Shown: positions 48,369 through 57,380, numbered from the stretch's first letter. The stretch: DNA of 64,000 nucleotides from Agromyces hippuratus (GCF_013410355.1 NZ_JACCFI010000001.1:372001-436000), one strand, 5' to 3'. Translations and numbers: made by a program. Notes: generated by a model not told the origin, from the sequence alone.

Positions 48369-48910
48369 TGAGCGACGAGACGAACGTCGCATGGGTCGGA
48401 ACGGGGGGCGGGCCGTTGATCGCCGTGCCCGAGTCGGTGCTCGAGGCCTGGACCGGGGCGGACGATGAGGACGAGGATCTGGACGACGACGACGACGCCG
48501 AAGCGGAGCGCAGCGACTACGGGCGTGCCTGCGCGGTTGCCGGGTACGCGGGGGTGATCGACGTCGGCGGCACGCCCGCCCTCGTCCTCGGCGACGACCC
48601 GGCCCCCACGACCTTCGTCTCGGAGCGCTCCCTGTTCCTCCGCAGGCTGGCCGCCGACAGCGAGGAGGCCGCGGCGGGCGCGCTCGGGGGGGCGATGGAG
48701 GTTGCCGGGTGGGAGGAGGCGACGCACTGGGACGTGCCCGGGCCCGTCGTGCTCTTCGACGCGGCCTTCTCAGCGGAAGATCTCGGCAGCACGTCGTCGC
48801 TGCGCGTCGATCTCACGCCCGGCCGCTACCGGGTCGAGACCGCCTCCGTCGAGCCCGACGACGACACCTGGCTTCTGCTGGTCAGGCTGTCTCCCGCGCC
48901 TCCGCTGTGA
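48368..48910 (+). CDS. Imm21-family (polymorphic-toxin immunity) protein
   Basis: 180 residues. NVAWVGTGGGPLIAVPESVLEAW then DYGRACAVAGYAGVIDVGG and PALVLGDDPAPTTF agree with what I recall of the Imm21 pattern (GGPL--P---L--W-G, DY-RAC, LVLG-EP--T-F). A poly-acidic insert (EDEDLDDDDDAEAE) lies near residue 40. Imm21 proteins are predicted antidotes to polymorphic toxins. No toxin gene is adjacent. Confidence 0.7.
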   Translation: MSDETNVAWVGTGGGPLIAVPESVLEAWTGADDEDEDLDDDDDAEAERSDYGRACAVAGYAGVIDVGGTPALVLGDDPAPTTFVSERSLFLRRLAADSEEAAAGALGGAMEVAGWEEATHWDVPGPVVLFDAAFSAEDLGSTSSLRVDLTPGRYRVETASVEPDDDTWLLLVRLSPAPPL

Positions 48911-48923
48911 CAGGGTGAGGTGC

Positions 48924-49376
48924 ATGATCATCGACGTTGTTCCCCCCGAAGGCGTGGGGCCGGTCCGAATCGGCATGACCATGGATGAGGCGGAGCGCGC
49001 GCTCGCCGAGATCGACGGCCACGATCCGCAGTCGGGGTTGCCTGCGGTCTACGACAGCGGCATGTCGATCGAACTCGAACCCGCCCCCGGCGGAACGGTG
49101 GGCGCGATCGAGGTGTCACGCCCCTACGGCCCGGTGCGCGTCGAGTACCGCGGCATCGACCTGCTGGGCACGCCGGCCGCGCGAGTCGTGGAGCAGCTCT
49201 CCGAGTTCACGGAGCTCGAAGAGGACGAGGGCGGCCGCAGCTACGTGGCACCGGCGCTCCTGCTGTCGCTGTGGCGCCCGTTCGTCGACGACGAGAACCC
49301 CGACGAAGAGCAGGGTCACTACTTCCAGTCGGTGCTCGTCGCGCCGCCGGGCTACTACGACGGACCGAATGGCTGA
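48924..49376 (+). CDS. Hypothetical protein after Imm21
   Basis: 150 residues, acidic. VGPVRIGMTMDEAERALAEI near the N-terminus is a pattern seen in many small immunity-like or uncharacterised proteins, but I cannot assign a family. Starts 13 nt after the Imm21 stop with GGTGAGG upstream as Shine-Dalgarno, so it is probably in the same operon. Convergent with a tetR gene. Confidence 0.65.
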   Translation: MIIDVVPPEGVGPVRIGMTMDEAERALAEIDGHDPQSGLPAVYDSGMSIELEPAPGGTVGAIEVSRPYGPVRVEYRGIDLLGTPAARVVEQLSEFTELEEDEGGRSYVAPALLLSLWRPFVDDENPDEEQGHYFQSVLVAPPGYYDGPNG

Positions 49377-49425
49377 GTGCCGACGACGCGTGCCGTTCGG
49401 TTGACGGCCGCCCGTGCACGGAGCG

Positions 49426-50001
49426 TCAGTCGACGAGTCGCCGCGCGGCGTCGAGGCTGCCGAGCGCCGCGCCGGCATCGACGCGGGTGAGGGCGAAGGT
49501 CGCGACGACGAGGGCCGTGCAGGTCTCGGCGAGACGATCGACCTCGCCGGTGGGGCGATCGGGGTGTCTTGCGGTGACGCCGTTGCGGATTGCCGCGTGC
49601 AGTTCGGCGCGATAGGCGGCGACCGACTCGCGGACGGCCGCGTCGTGGGCGATCGGTGCGCCTGCGGCGTTGATGAGCAGGCAGCCGTTCTCGGCGTGGA
49701 ACGAACCGGCCTGCCCGAGCGCCGCCCGAAGTCCCGTGAGGTACTCGACGATGGCATCGGGGGAGACCGGCTCGGTGATGAGGGGGCGGATCCTCGGGCG
49801 GACGACCTCGTCGAGGTAGCTGTTCACGGCGGCATCGAACAGCCCGCGCTTGCTGTCGAACGCGTTGTAGATGCTCGACCGCTTGAGCCCCGTCGCCGCT
49901 TCGAGGTCGGGAATCGACGCGTCTTCGTACCCGTGCTGCCAGAAGACGGTACGCGCGGCGCGAACGACCTCGGCGGTGTCGAACGTCTGCTGGCGACCCA
50001 T
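49426..50001 (-). CDS. TetR-family regulator
   Basis: 191 residues. N-terminal helix-turn-helix: VVRAARTVFWQHGYEDASIPDLEAATGLKRSSIYNAF in order, then a ligand domain with FHAENGCLLINAA, like regulators of short-chain oxidoreductases or alkene reductases (LmrA/AcrR-like with C6-type). Divergent from an MDR oxidoreductase, its probable target, across an 86-bp promoter region. Confidence 0.9.
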   Translation of the reverse strand: MGRQQTFDTAEVVRAARTVFWQHGYEDASIPDLEAATGLKRSSIYNAFDSKRGLFDAAVNSYLDEVVRPRIRPLITEPVSPDAIVEYLTGLRAALGQAGSFHAENGCLLINAAGAPIAHDAAVRESVAAYRAELHAAIRNGVTARHPDRPTGEVDRLAETCTALVVATFALTRVDAGAALGSLDAARRLVD

Positions 50002-50017
50002 GTGCCGGCTCCCTTTT

Positions 50018-50057
50018 TTGCGGAACGGTCAGTCCAGTATATATTAGAACGATCGTT
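50018..50057 (+). promoter_or_regulatory. Promoter and TetR operator of the oxidoreductase gene
   Basis: -35 TTGCGG (50018-50023) and -10 TATATT (50040-50045), 16-bp spacer; AACGATCGTT palindrome (50048-50057) right after the -10 covers the predicted start site. GAACGGTC at 50023-50030 may be a second half-site. The arrangement fits repression by the divergent TetR. Confidence 0.6.
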
Positions 50058-50087
50058 ACATGAAACACGGCCCACGAGGCCGGGAAA

Positions 50088-51128
50088 GTGAAGCAGCACG
50101 TGTCGAACGCGACCAGCACGCACATCCAGCTCATCGCCCGCCCCGAGGGGTGGCCGACTCCGGCCGACTTCCGGGTCGCCACCGTCGCGTACGGCGAGCT
50201 CCAGCCCGGGCAGATCCGCGTGCAGAACGAGTTCGTCTCGGTCGACCCGTACATGCGCGGTCGCATGAACGACGTGCGCAGCTACGTCGCGCCGTACGCC
50301 CTCGGCGAGACCATCGCCGGCGGGGCGATCGGCCGTGTCGTGGCATCCGAGGTCGAATCGTTCCCCGTCGGCAGCGTGGTGCTGCACCAGCACGGCTGGT
50401 CGGACCTGGTGCAGCACGACGCGACGACCTTCCGCGTCGTGCCCGAGATCCCGGGGGTGCCGCTGTCGTTGTACCTCGGCACGCTCGGCATGACGGGGCT
50501 GACGGGCTACGTCGGCCTCACCGCCATCGCGGGCATGAAGCCCGGCGACACCGTCTTCGTCTCGGGCGCCGCCGGTGCCGTCGGCACCGCTGCCGGTCAG
50601 ATCGCGAAGCTGCTCGGAGCGGGCCGGGTCATCGGCTCGGCCGGCTCGGCCGAGAAGGTGCGCCTGCTGACCGAGAAGTACGGCTACGACGCCGCGTTCA
50701 ACTACAAGGATGCCCCGGTGCGCGAGCAGCTCGCCGAACTCGCCCCCGACGGGGTCGACGTGTTCTTCGACAACGTCGGCGGCGACCACCTCGAGGCCGC
50801 CCTCGACGTCATGAACGACGGCGGCAGGATCGCACTCTGCGGTGCGATCACGAGCTACAACACGACCGAGAAGACGGCCGGACCCGACAACCTGGCGAAC
50901 ATCATCACCCGCGGGCTGTCGGTCGAGGGGTTCACGCTCGCGGCCTACCTCCACCTCGCGCCGGAGTTCAACGGCAAGATGACCGGCTGGTTCTCAGAGG
51001 GGCGCATCGCCTACGACGAGACCATCGTCGACGGCATCGACAACACCGTCGACGCGTTCCTCGACATGATGCGCGGCGCGAACACCGGCAAGATGCTCGT
51101 TCGGGTCGGCGGCCCGTCCGCGAGCTGA
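50088..51128 (+). CDS. NADP-dependent oxidoreductase (MDR, CurA/leukotriene-B4 type)
   Basis: 346 residues. ASEVESFPVGSVV, LGTLGMTGLTGYVGL and VFVSGAAGAVGTAAGQIAKLLGAGRVIGSAGSAEK in pieces give the nucleotide-binding motif GAAGAVG; FFDNVGGDHLEAAL is conserved in the medium-chain NADPH reductases acting on alkenals and prostaglandins. Non-zinc. Likely detoxifies alpha,beta-unsaturated carbonyls. GTG start; the TetR upstream suggests induction by such compounds. Confidence 0.9.
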   Translation: MKQHVSNATSTHIQLIARPEGWPTPADFRVATVAYGELQPGQIRVQNEFVSVDPYMRGRMNDVRSYVAPYALGETIAGGAIGRVVASEVESFPVGSVVLHQHGWSDLVQHDATTFRVVPEIPGVPLSLYLGTLGMTGLTGYVGLTAIAGMKPGDTVFVSGAAGAVGTAAGQIAKLLGAGRVIGSAGSAEKVRLLTEKYGYDAAFNYKDAPVREQLAELAPDGVDVFFDNVGGDHLEAALDVMNDGGRIALCGAITSYNTTEKTAGPDNLANIITRGLSVEGFTLAAYLHLAPEFNGKMTGWFSEGRIAYDETIVDGIDNTVDAFLDMMRGANTGKMLVRVGGPSAS

Positions 51129-51137
51129 GCACGACCG

Positions 51138-52313
51138 TCACGGCTGCGCGAACGATCGCTCCAGGCGGCTCATCCCTTCGCGGATCGTCGCGGGTTCGTA
51201 GGTCGTGAACGAGAGTCGCATCGTGGAGGCATCCGGCCGCTCCGCATAGAACGGGGCCCCAGGCACGTACGCCACGGACTGCTCGATCGCCGAAGTCAGC
51301 CGGCGCGTGCTGTCGTGGCCGGTCGGCAGCGTCGCCCAGACGAACATCCCGCCGTGCGGGGTGCTCCACGTGCTCCCGGCCGGGAGCGTCTGCGGCAGGG
51401 CCGCGAGCATCGCGTCCCGGCGCTCGCCGTAGGCCGCACGGATGCGGTCGAGGGCGGTCTCGAGGCCGCCAGCGGTCAGGTAGTGCGCCGCGGCGGCCTG
51501 GTCGACGGTTGACGTGTGCAGGTCTGCGGACTGCTTCGTGACGACGACCGCGGAGTGCAGGTCCGCCCGGGTCCGGATCCAACCGAGTCTGAGGCCGGGG
51601 GCGAGCACCTTGGAGAAGCTGCCGACCGTGATGACGTGTTCGTTCGTCAGAGCAGCGAGGTACGGCAGCGGATCACCCGAGTAGCGCAGTTCACGGTACG
51701 GTTCGTCCTCGATGACGCGGAAGCCGTGTCGGGCCGCGAGACCGGTGAGGCCGTCGCGTGTCGAGCGCCCGAGCGAGCCGCCCGTGGGGTTCTGGAATGT
51801 CGGCACCGTGTACATGAGCTTCGGGCGGTGCTGCTCGGCCAGTACGTTCAGCGCGTCGAGATCGATGCCGTCGGCGGCCATGGGCACGCTGACGATGCGC
51901 GCCCCTGCCATGGTGAAGGCCTGGAGCGCCGCGAGATAGCTCGGCCGCTCGACGAGCACCACGTCGCCCGGGTCGAGCAGTGAGAGCGCCAGCAGGCTGA
52001 GGGCCTGCTGCGATCCCGTCGTGATGAGGATCTCGTCGCGCGTCGTCGGCAGGCCCTGGGCCGTGTAGCGGTCGGCGATGAACTCGCGCAGCACCGGATT
52101 GCCTTCGCTGGTCGAGTACTGCAGACCGCCCGGTTCGGCCAGCGCCGCGTCGAACGAGCGCCGGAGGCCGTCGAGGTCGAAGAGTTCGGGGGCAGGCAGG
52201 CCCCCGGCGAACGAGATGACGTCGGGGTTCTCGGTCAGCGCGAGGAGATCGCGCACCGGCGACCGCGTCGTGCCGCCGGAGCGTTGGGAGAGACGGGGGA
52301 GTGGAGCGTGCAT
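51138..52313 (-). CDS. PLP-dependent aminotransferase (class I, LysN/AADAT type)
   Basis: 391 residues. NPDVISFAGGLPAPELF, YSTSEGNPVLREFIADRY, TTGSQQALSLLALSLLDPGD, YTVPTFQNPTG and the PLP lysine in GSFSKVLAPGLRLGW. These match the 2-aminoadipate/multi-substrate aminotransferases and MocR-type catalytic domains; there is no fused GntR domain. ATG 52313 is chosen because GAGG lies 6 nt upstream, over a start 26 codons earlier. Divergent from TetR. Confidence 0.9.
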   Translation of the reverse strand: MHAPLPRLSQRSGGTTRSPVRDLLALTENPDVISFAGGLPAPELFDLDGLRRSFDAALAEPGGLQYSTSEGNPVLREFIADRYTAQGLPTTRDEILITTGSQQALSLLALSLLDPGDVVLVERPSYLAALQAFTMAGARIVSVPMAADGIDLDALNVLAEQHRPKLMYTVPTFQNPTGGSLGRSTRDGLTGLAARHGFRVIEDEPYRELRYSGDPLPYLAALTNEHVITVGSFSKVLAPGLRLGWIRTRADLHSAVVVTKQSADLHTSTVDQAAAAHYLTAGGLETALDRIRAAYGERRDAMLAALPQTLPAGSTWSTPHGGMFVWATLPTGHDSTRRLTSAIEQSVAYVPGAPFYAERPDASTMRLSFTTYEPATIREGMSRLERSFAQP

Positions 52314-52416
52314 GGACACCTCGGCGGAGTGCGGGAACGTCAGGATCTGGAGGCCGTCGTGATCGTGTCCCCGGCCGGGCGATTCCGTCATCGTGGTCGG
52401 ATGCGGGCTCGTGCTT

Positions 52417-52437
52417 TACGGTACAGAATGTATCGTA
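52417..52437. promoter_or_regulatory. TetR operator overlapping its start codon
   Basis: TACGGTACA-GAA-TGTATCGTA, a 9-3-9 inverted repeat (8 of 9 positions), ending on the A of the tetR ATG (52437). Placed between the divergent aminotransferase and tetR genes. It suits autorepression and control of both. Confidence 0.65.
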
Positions 52438-53036
52438 TGGCGGCAACACCGTTGGGACGGCCTCGACACGAGAGCATCGATCGGGCGATCCTCGACGCGG
52501 CGGCGCGCATCATCGAGGTCGAGAACTACCGGGCCCTCACGATCGGCCGGGTGGCCCAGGATGCCGCGACGACGCGTGCCGCCGTGTACCGGCGATTCCG
52601 CACGACCGCAGAGCTCGCGATCGCGGTGCTGAGCGACCGCTTCGGCACCGATCCGGGCGTGGACACCGGGGACCTCGAGACCGACCTCCGCACGATCCAG
52701 CGCCATCGGCTGGAGCTGTTCACCCACCCGCTCATCGTGCGCGGTCTCCCGGGCCTGATCGACGACCTCTCGCTCCAATCCGATGCCGCGCGGCGCTTCT
52801 CCGAGGAGTTCCTCGGCCCGCGGCGCACCGCGACGACGCGTGCCGTGCAGCGTGCGATCGATCGCGGGGTCGTCGACGCCTCCGTCGACGTGGAGTGGAT
52901 CAGCGACCTGCTCACCGGGCCGTTGCTCATGCGCGCGCTGCTCCCCGGGCTGCAGACGATCGACACTGCGCTGATCGAGCACACGATCACCGCGGCGCTC
53001 GCCGAACTCGACGGGCCCGGTCCGCGCCTCAGGTGA
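52437..53036 (+). CDS. TetR-family regulator
   Basis: 199 residues. N-terminal DNA-binding domain: SIDRAILDAAARIIEVENYRALTIGRVAQDAATTRAAVYRRFRTTAEL in order. The C-terminal half fits the TetR_C_11-like ligand domain common in actinobacteria. Divergent from the aminotransferase. The 3' end overlaps the convergent membrane-protein gene by 8 nt. Confidence 0.88.
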   Translation: MAATPLGRPRHESIDRAILDAAARIIEVENYRALTIGRVAQDAATTRAAVYRRFRTTAELAIAVLSDRFGTDPGVDTGDLETDLRTIQRHRLELFTHPLIVRGLPGLIDDLSLQSDAARRFSEEFLGPRRTATTRAVQRAIDRGVVDASVDVEWISDLLTGPLLMRALLPGLQTIDTALIEHTITAALAELDGPGPRLR

Positions 53037-54147
53037 CGGCGTCTTCGATCATCGAGTACACGCCGATCAGGAACACGAGCAGGCCGCCCACGATCCAGAA
53101 CCACTCGACGCGGCGCCTCATCCGTCTGCCCTGCTTGGCGACACCGGGTGGTGGGCGGCGGATCACCGGAGCGCCCTCGGCCGACGACGTCACGTGGGTG
53201 GAGCCGAGTCGTTCGTCGCGCCAGCGCTCCCATCGCGACACGCGCTCGGTCAGTGCGTCGACGACGGAGAACAACCACACCCAGGTCGCCGGATCGAGCG
53301 TCGAGAGGTCCTTGCGCGAGTACAGGAACAGGTGGTCGTCGACGATCTCGACATCGAGTTCCGCCACGGTGTCGATGAACGCGGCCATCACGTCGGGCGT
53401 GAACAGGTAGAGCGCGTCCGACTCGTACCCCTCGGGGCAGGAGAGCTCGAAGTACCGGTCGAAGTCGCCTTCGAGGCGCAGTCGCTGACTCCGGGCGAAC
53501 TCGATCGGCAGGTTGCGGCGACCGAGCGCGTTGTTGCCCTTCGCATCGAGCACGATGTGCGGCAGCGATGCCGGCAGCCGGACAGCGACGTATCCCCATC
53601 GGTGGCGCTCGCGGCCCTTGCCCTCGCCCGTCGTCGAGTGATGGTTGGCGATGGAGACGGGATGCCTCCCGCCCCGCGCCACCACGTCGTAGGCGCGCTC
53701 CGTGCCGCTCCGCGTGAAGATCATGCCCGGGAGCTGCGGGCCGGGCTGCACCGGTGCATAGGTCATGCCGTTCGCCGCTGCGAATCGGTGCAGGCGGTAC
53801 TGGCGCCGACCGGTGCGCCGGACGAGGCTGCGAACGAGGAGCACGGTCGACACTCCGACGAACCCGAGGTAGGGCAGCAGCAGGAACCATGCCGCGAACG
53901 CTTCGCCCGGGTCGGACGGCGACAGCAGGTCGTCGCCGAGCAGCGAGGCCCAGAACGCGAGCAGCACGAGGGCCGCGACGAGGAGCACCCCAGTCGGCCA
54001 GAAGACCGCGGCGAGGCTCGGCCGGATCGATGCCGGCAACCGCGACCGGTACGCCGTCAGCGACGCCCTGTCGATGGGCTGCTCGAGGGCCGTCGTGTCC
54101 GGGCGCACCGCCGTGGACGCCGTTCCGCGCTCAGCCACGGCCTTCAT
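53029..54147 (-). CDS. Membrane protein of unknown family
   Basis: 372 residues. Two transmembrane helices near the N-terminus (PTGVLLVAALVLLAFWASLL; AWFLLLPYLGFVGVSTVLLV), a cytoplasmic domain of about 240 residues, and one helix at the C-terminus (FWIVGGLLVFLIGVYSM). The soluble part contains LPHIVLDAKGNNALG and DRYFELSCPEGYESDALYLFTPD, motifs seen in uncharacterised actinobacterial proteins. Its ATG lies inside the lacI 3' end (17-nt overlap), so it may be co-transcribed. Confidence 0.72.
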   Translation of the reverse strand: MKAVAERGTASTAVRPDTTALEQPIDRASLTAYRSRLPASIRPSLAAVFWPTGVLLVAALVLLAFWASLLGDDLLSPSDPGEAFAAWFLLLPYLGFVGVSTVLLVRSLVRRTGRRQYRLHRFAAANGMTYAPVQPGPQLPGMIFTRSGTERAYDVVARGGRHPVSIANHHSTTGEGKGRERHRWGYVAVRLPASLPHIVLDAKGNNALGRRNLPIEFARSQRLRLEGDFDRYFELSCPEGYESDALYLFTPDVMAAFIDTVAELDVEIVDDHLFLYSRKDLSTLDPATWVWLFSVVDALTERVSRWERWRDERLGSTHVTSSAEGAPVIRRPPPGVAKQGRRMRRRVEWFWIVGGLLVFLIGVYSMIEDAVT

Positions 54148-55153
54148 GCCGTCGGCTCGGGGCGGGCGGAATCGCGGTCGAGCTGCGGATGATGAGTTCG
54201 GGCTCGAAGAGGAGTTCGCCGCGATGCACGGCCCGGTGCTTCAACAGGCGCGTCATCACCGGCACGACCGCCTCGGCCAGTCGCTCGAGCGGCTGCCGCA
54301 CCGAGGTGAGCGGCGGGTCGGCGTAGTCGAGCGGGTAGACGTCGTCGTAGCCGACGATCGAGATGTCCTCCGGAACGCGCAGCCCACGTCGTCGTACGAC
54401 TCGGACGGCTCCGAGCGCGATCTCGTCGCTCGCCGCGACGATCGCCGTCAGGGGCGAGTCATCGAGCAGCGCGGTCGTCGCCGAGATGCCGCCTTCGATG
54501 CTGTACTCATGGCGCACGACGTGGAACGGGCCGTCGTCACCGCGCATCCGCAGCGCGGCGATGAAGCCCTCCACACGCAGCTCGCTGGGGCGGTTGCCGA
54601 CCGGCCCGGCCGCCAGCCCGATGCGGCGGTGGCCGAGGCGCCAGAGGTGGTCGACCGCGAGCTCCGACGCCATCAGGTCGTTGGTCGAGAGCCCAGGCGC
54701 CGGCACGCCGGGGAAGTTGCCGTTGATGCACACGAACGGGATTCCTCGACTCGTGAGCAGGCGATGGACCGCCGGCTCCGCCTCATCGAGGGTGTTGCTC
54801 GCCGACACGAAGACCACGCCGACCGCCCCGGCGTCGACCATGGCGCCCACGAAGTCGAGCTCCTGGGTTCCGCCGACCGGCGCGGAGCAGATGACGGCAC
54901 GAAGCCCCTGGAGGCCCAGAGCTGCGGCGATCCGATCGGAGAGGTGCGCGAAGAACGGATCCCGGATGCCGGGGGTCACGAGCAGCACCAGGCTGCCGTG
55001 CGTCGGTCGCGTGTAGCCGACGCGGCGCATCGCCTCCTCGACGACGCGGCGCGTCTCAGCGGCGACGACGGAGGGATTGTTGACCACCCTGCTCACCGTC
55101 GCCTCGCTGACTCCGGCCGCCTCGGCGACGGCGCTCAGCCCGACCTTGGCCAT
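54131..55153 (-). CDS. LacI-family regulator
   Basis: 340 residues. LacI helix-turn-helix VGLSAVAEAAGVSEATVSRVVNNPSVV with the hinge RRVGYTRPTHG, then a periplasmic-binding-protein-like effector domain (LVLLVTPGIRDPFFAHL, SDEIALGAVRVVRRRGLRVPEDISIVGYDD). A GAAGGGAA Shine-Dalgarno precedes ATG 55153. It lies 29 nt downstream of the alpha-galactosidase gene, same strand, so the sugar bound is probably a galactoside. Confidence 0.92.
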   Translation of the reverse strand: MAKVGLSAVAEAAGVSEATVSRVVNNPSVVAAETRRVVEEAMRRVGYTRPTHGSLVLLVTPGIRDPFFAHLSDRIAAALGLQGLRAVICSAPVGGTQELDFVGAMVDAGAVGVVFVSASNTLDEAEPAVHRLLTSRGIPFVCINGNFPGVPAPGLSTNDLMASELAVDHLWRLGHRRIGLAAGPVGNRPSELRVEGFIAALRMRGDDGPFHVVRHEYSIEGGISATTALLDDSPLTAIVAASDEIALGAVRVVRRRGLRVPEDISIVGYDDVYPLDYADPPLTSVRQPLERLAEAVVPVMTRLLKHRAVHRGELLFEPELIIRSSTAIPPAPSRRHEGRG

Positions 55154-55182
55154 TCGGTTCCCTTCCGACGCGACGGTCTCGA

Positions 55183-57354
55183 TCACTCGCGCTCGAGGTG
55201 CACGAGCACGGCCGTCTCCGGGCGCAACGCCGGAATCTCCACCCCCGATGTCATCAGGATGCCACCCGGCAGCGCAATGGGAACGGGGGAGAAGAGACCG
55301 TACGCGCCGATGCCGTCGACCTCCGCCAGTTCGACCTCCGTCATGCCCGGCATCTCGGCGCGAACCCGGTAGCGCGAGCTCGCGTCGAGTCCGGGCAGCC
55401 GCAACCGAAGGGTCGAGTCGGGCCCGTGCTCTGCGGCGATGATCGTGTAGAACGCCGCGGATCCGTCGGCGGCGACCACGCCGCGCACGACGGCGTCCTG
55501 GCCGGCACGGTCGCCGTTCACGACCTCGCCCGTGTGCAGCAACTGCCGCAGGCCGACGTAGCGCTCGATCCATCCGCGGAGTTCGGCGAGCTCCTCGCGC
55601 GATGCAGTCGTGAGGTCCCATTCGACGCCGAGATGGCCGATCAGGGCCACTGCGGCACGGAACGGCAGCGAATGCGTCCTGCCGGTCGTGTGCGACGTCG
55701 GCGAGGCGACGTGCGAGCCGATGAGCTCGGGGGGCAGCAGCAGGCCGGTGCCGGTCATGATCCGCATCCGATCGAGCGGGTCCATGTTGTCGGAGGCCCA
55801 CACACGATCGGTGTGCTCGATGACCCCGCGATCGACGCGGCCGCCGCCGGAGCTGCAGCTCTCGATCTCCAGGCCGGGGTGCGCGGCCCGGAGCTCGTCC
55901 ATCAGTCGATAGGTCGCCAAGGTCTGACGATGCACCGCGGGTGTCAGGTCGCGCCCGCTGCCGGCCTCGACGAGATCGCGGTTGTGGTCCCACTTGAGGT
56001 AGCCGATGCGCGAATCCGAGAGCAGTGTCGACAAGTGGTCCCTGAGGTACTCGTACGCCGCCGGATTCGTGAGGTCGAGCAGCTGCTGGTTGCGCCCCTC
56101 GATCGGCAGCGTGTCGCGTGCCCGCATGATCCAGTCGGGGTGTGCCCGCGCGACGTCGGAATCGAGGTTGACCATCTCGGGCTCGACCCAGATGCCGAAC
56201 TGCAGGCCCAGGTCGGTGACGAGCGAGACGAGCGGGTCGAGGCCGTTCGGCCACACGGCGGGATCGTGGATCCAGTCGCCGAGGCCCGCGCGATCGTCGC
56301 GTCGGCCGAGGAACCAGCCGTCGTCGAGCACGAACCGCTCGACCCCGAGGTCGGCCGCGATCGCAGCGAGCCGGGCGAGCTTGTCGAAGTCGTGGTCGAA
56401 GTAGACGGCCTCCCAGACGTTGAGGGTGACGGGACGCGGCGATCGCGGATGGTGCGGCCGGGCGCGCAGCGACGCGTGATGACGGGCTGCGACGCCGTCG
56501 AGACCCGTGCCGTAGGAGGCGTAGACGAGCGGCGATCGATACTCCTCGCCGGTCGCGAGCACGACCTCGCCGGGCAGGAGGAGCTCGCCGCCGCCGAGCA
56601 CCGCGGCGCTCGACGTGCGCTCGAGGTAGTGCTCGTGGTTGCCGCTGAAGCCGACGTGCATCGACCAGACCTCGCCGTGGCGGAAGGTGAAGCCGGGGGT
56701 GCCGGCGCAGAGCAGCAGCGCAGCATCGAAGCCGGTGCGCCCGCGACGGGATTCACGCGAGTGCACGCCGTGGCCGACGGTGAATCGCTGCGGCCAGCGC
56801 TCGTTGCCCCAGCGTCCGGTGAAGTCGAGCCCCTCGCTCGCATACGTCGGCACGGGGAGCACGAGTCGCAGCGCGTCGAGGCGGTACGGGTCGACCGAGG
56901 TGTTGCGGATCGCGGCCTGCATGGTCACGATTCCGGATGCCTCCATCTCGATGCCCAGTTCGAGCTCGAGCGCTGCCCAGTCGTCGCGGGCGCGGATGGC
57001 GAGGCGCCCCGCTCCGCTCGAGATCGTGTCGCCGGGCGCGATCGTCCGGTCGCCGAGGGCGGTCTCGACCACGGTGAATCGCGGAGACCAGGCACCGCCG
57101 TCGCGGCCTCCGACCACTCCGGGCCTGCCGAACCATCCGTCACCGTGCGCCGGCACGATGGTCAGCGCGAGGCGTGCATCCGGGCCGCTCGTCGCGGGGA
57201 CCTGCTCGCCGACGACGCACGCGATCTGGAGCTCGTCGGGCGTCAGCTCGCCGAGCTCGCGGCCCCAGTGCGTCACCTCGGGCAGACCCGTGGGGTGGAT
57301 GCGCAGGAGCAACGAGACGCCGGCGGAGGTCAAGTGCACTACCGAGTGAGACAT
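55183..57354 (-). CDS. GH36 alpha-galactosidase
   Basis: 723 residues. N-terminal beta-sandwich (about 1-300) and TIM barrel with ERFVLDDGWFLGRRDD, GIWVEPEMVNLDSD, nucleophile Asp456 in YLKWDHNRD, ESCSSGGGRVDRG and acid/base Asp522 in WASDNMDPLDR. Cytoplasmic (no signal peptide). Splits alpha-1,6-galactosides such as melibiose or raffinose. No sugar transporter is next to it. ATG 57354 chosen; a TTG six codons earlier would lie in the operator. Confidence 0.93.
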   Translation of the reverse strand: MSHSVVHLTSAGVSLLLRIHPTGLPEVTHWGRELGELTPDELQIACVVGEQVPATSGPDARLALTIVPAHGDGWFGRPGVVGGRDGGAWSPRFTVVETALGDRTIAPGDTISSGAGRLAIRARDDWAALELELGIEMEASGIVTMQAAIRNTSVDPYRLDALRLVLPVPTYASEGLDFTGRWGNERWPQRFTVGHGVHSRESRRGRTGFDAALLLCAGTPGFTFRHGEVWSMHVGFSGNHEHYLERTSSAAVLGGGELLLPGEVVLATGEEYRSPLVYASYGTGLDGVAARHHASLRARPHHPRSPRPVTLNVWEAVYFDHDFDKLARLAAIAADLGVERFVLDDGWFLGRRDDRAGLGDWIHDPAVWPNGLDPLVSLVTDLGLQFGIWVEPEMVNLDSDVARAHPDWIMRARDTLPIEGRNQQLLDLTNPAAYEYLRDHLSTLLSDSRIGYLKWDHNRDLVEAGSGRDLTPAVHRQTLATYRLMDELRAAHPGLEIESCSSGGGRVDRGVIEHTDRVWASDNMDPLDRMRIMTGTGLLLPPELIGSHVASPTSHTTGRTHSLPFRAAVALIGHLGVEWDLTTASREELAELRGWIERYVGLRQLLHTGEVVNGDRAGQDAVVRGVVAADGSAAFYTIIAAEHGPDSTLRLRLPGLDASSRYRVRAEMPGMTEVELAEVDGIGAYGLFSPVPIALPGGILMTSGVEIPALRPETAVLVHLERE

Positions 57355-57368
57355 GCTGCAAGTATCAG

Positions 57369-57380
57369 GCAAGATCTTGC
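57369..57380. promoter_or_regulatory. LacI-type operator upstream of alpha-galactosidase
   Basis: GCAAGATCTTGC, a perfect 12-bp palindrome 15 bp before the alpha-galactosidase ATG. LacI-family operators are even palindromes of this size, and a lacI gene follows in the operon. Confidence 0.6.
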
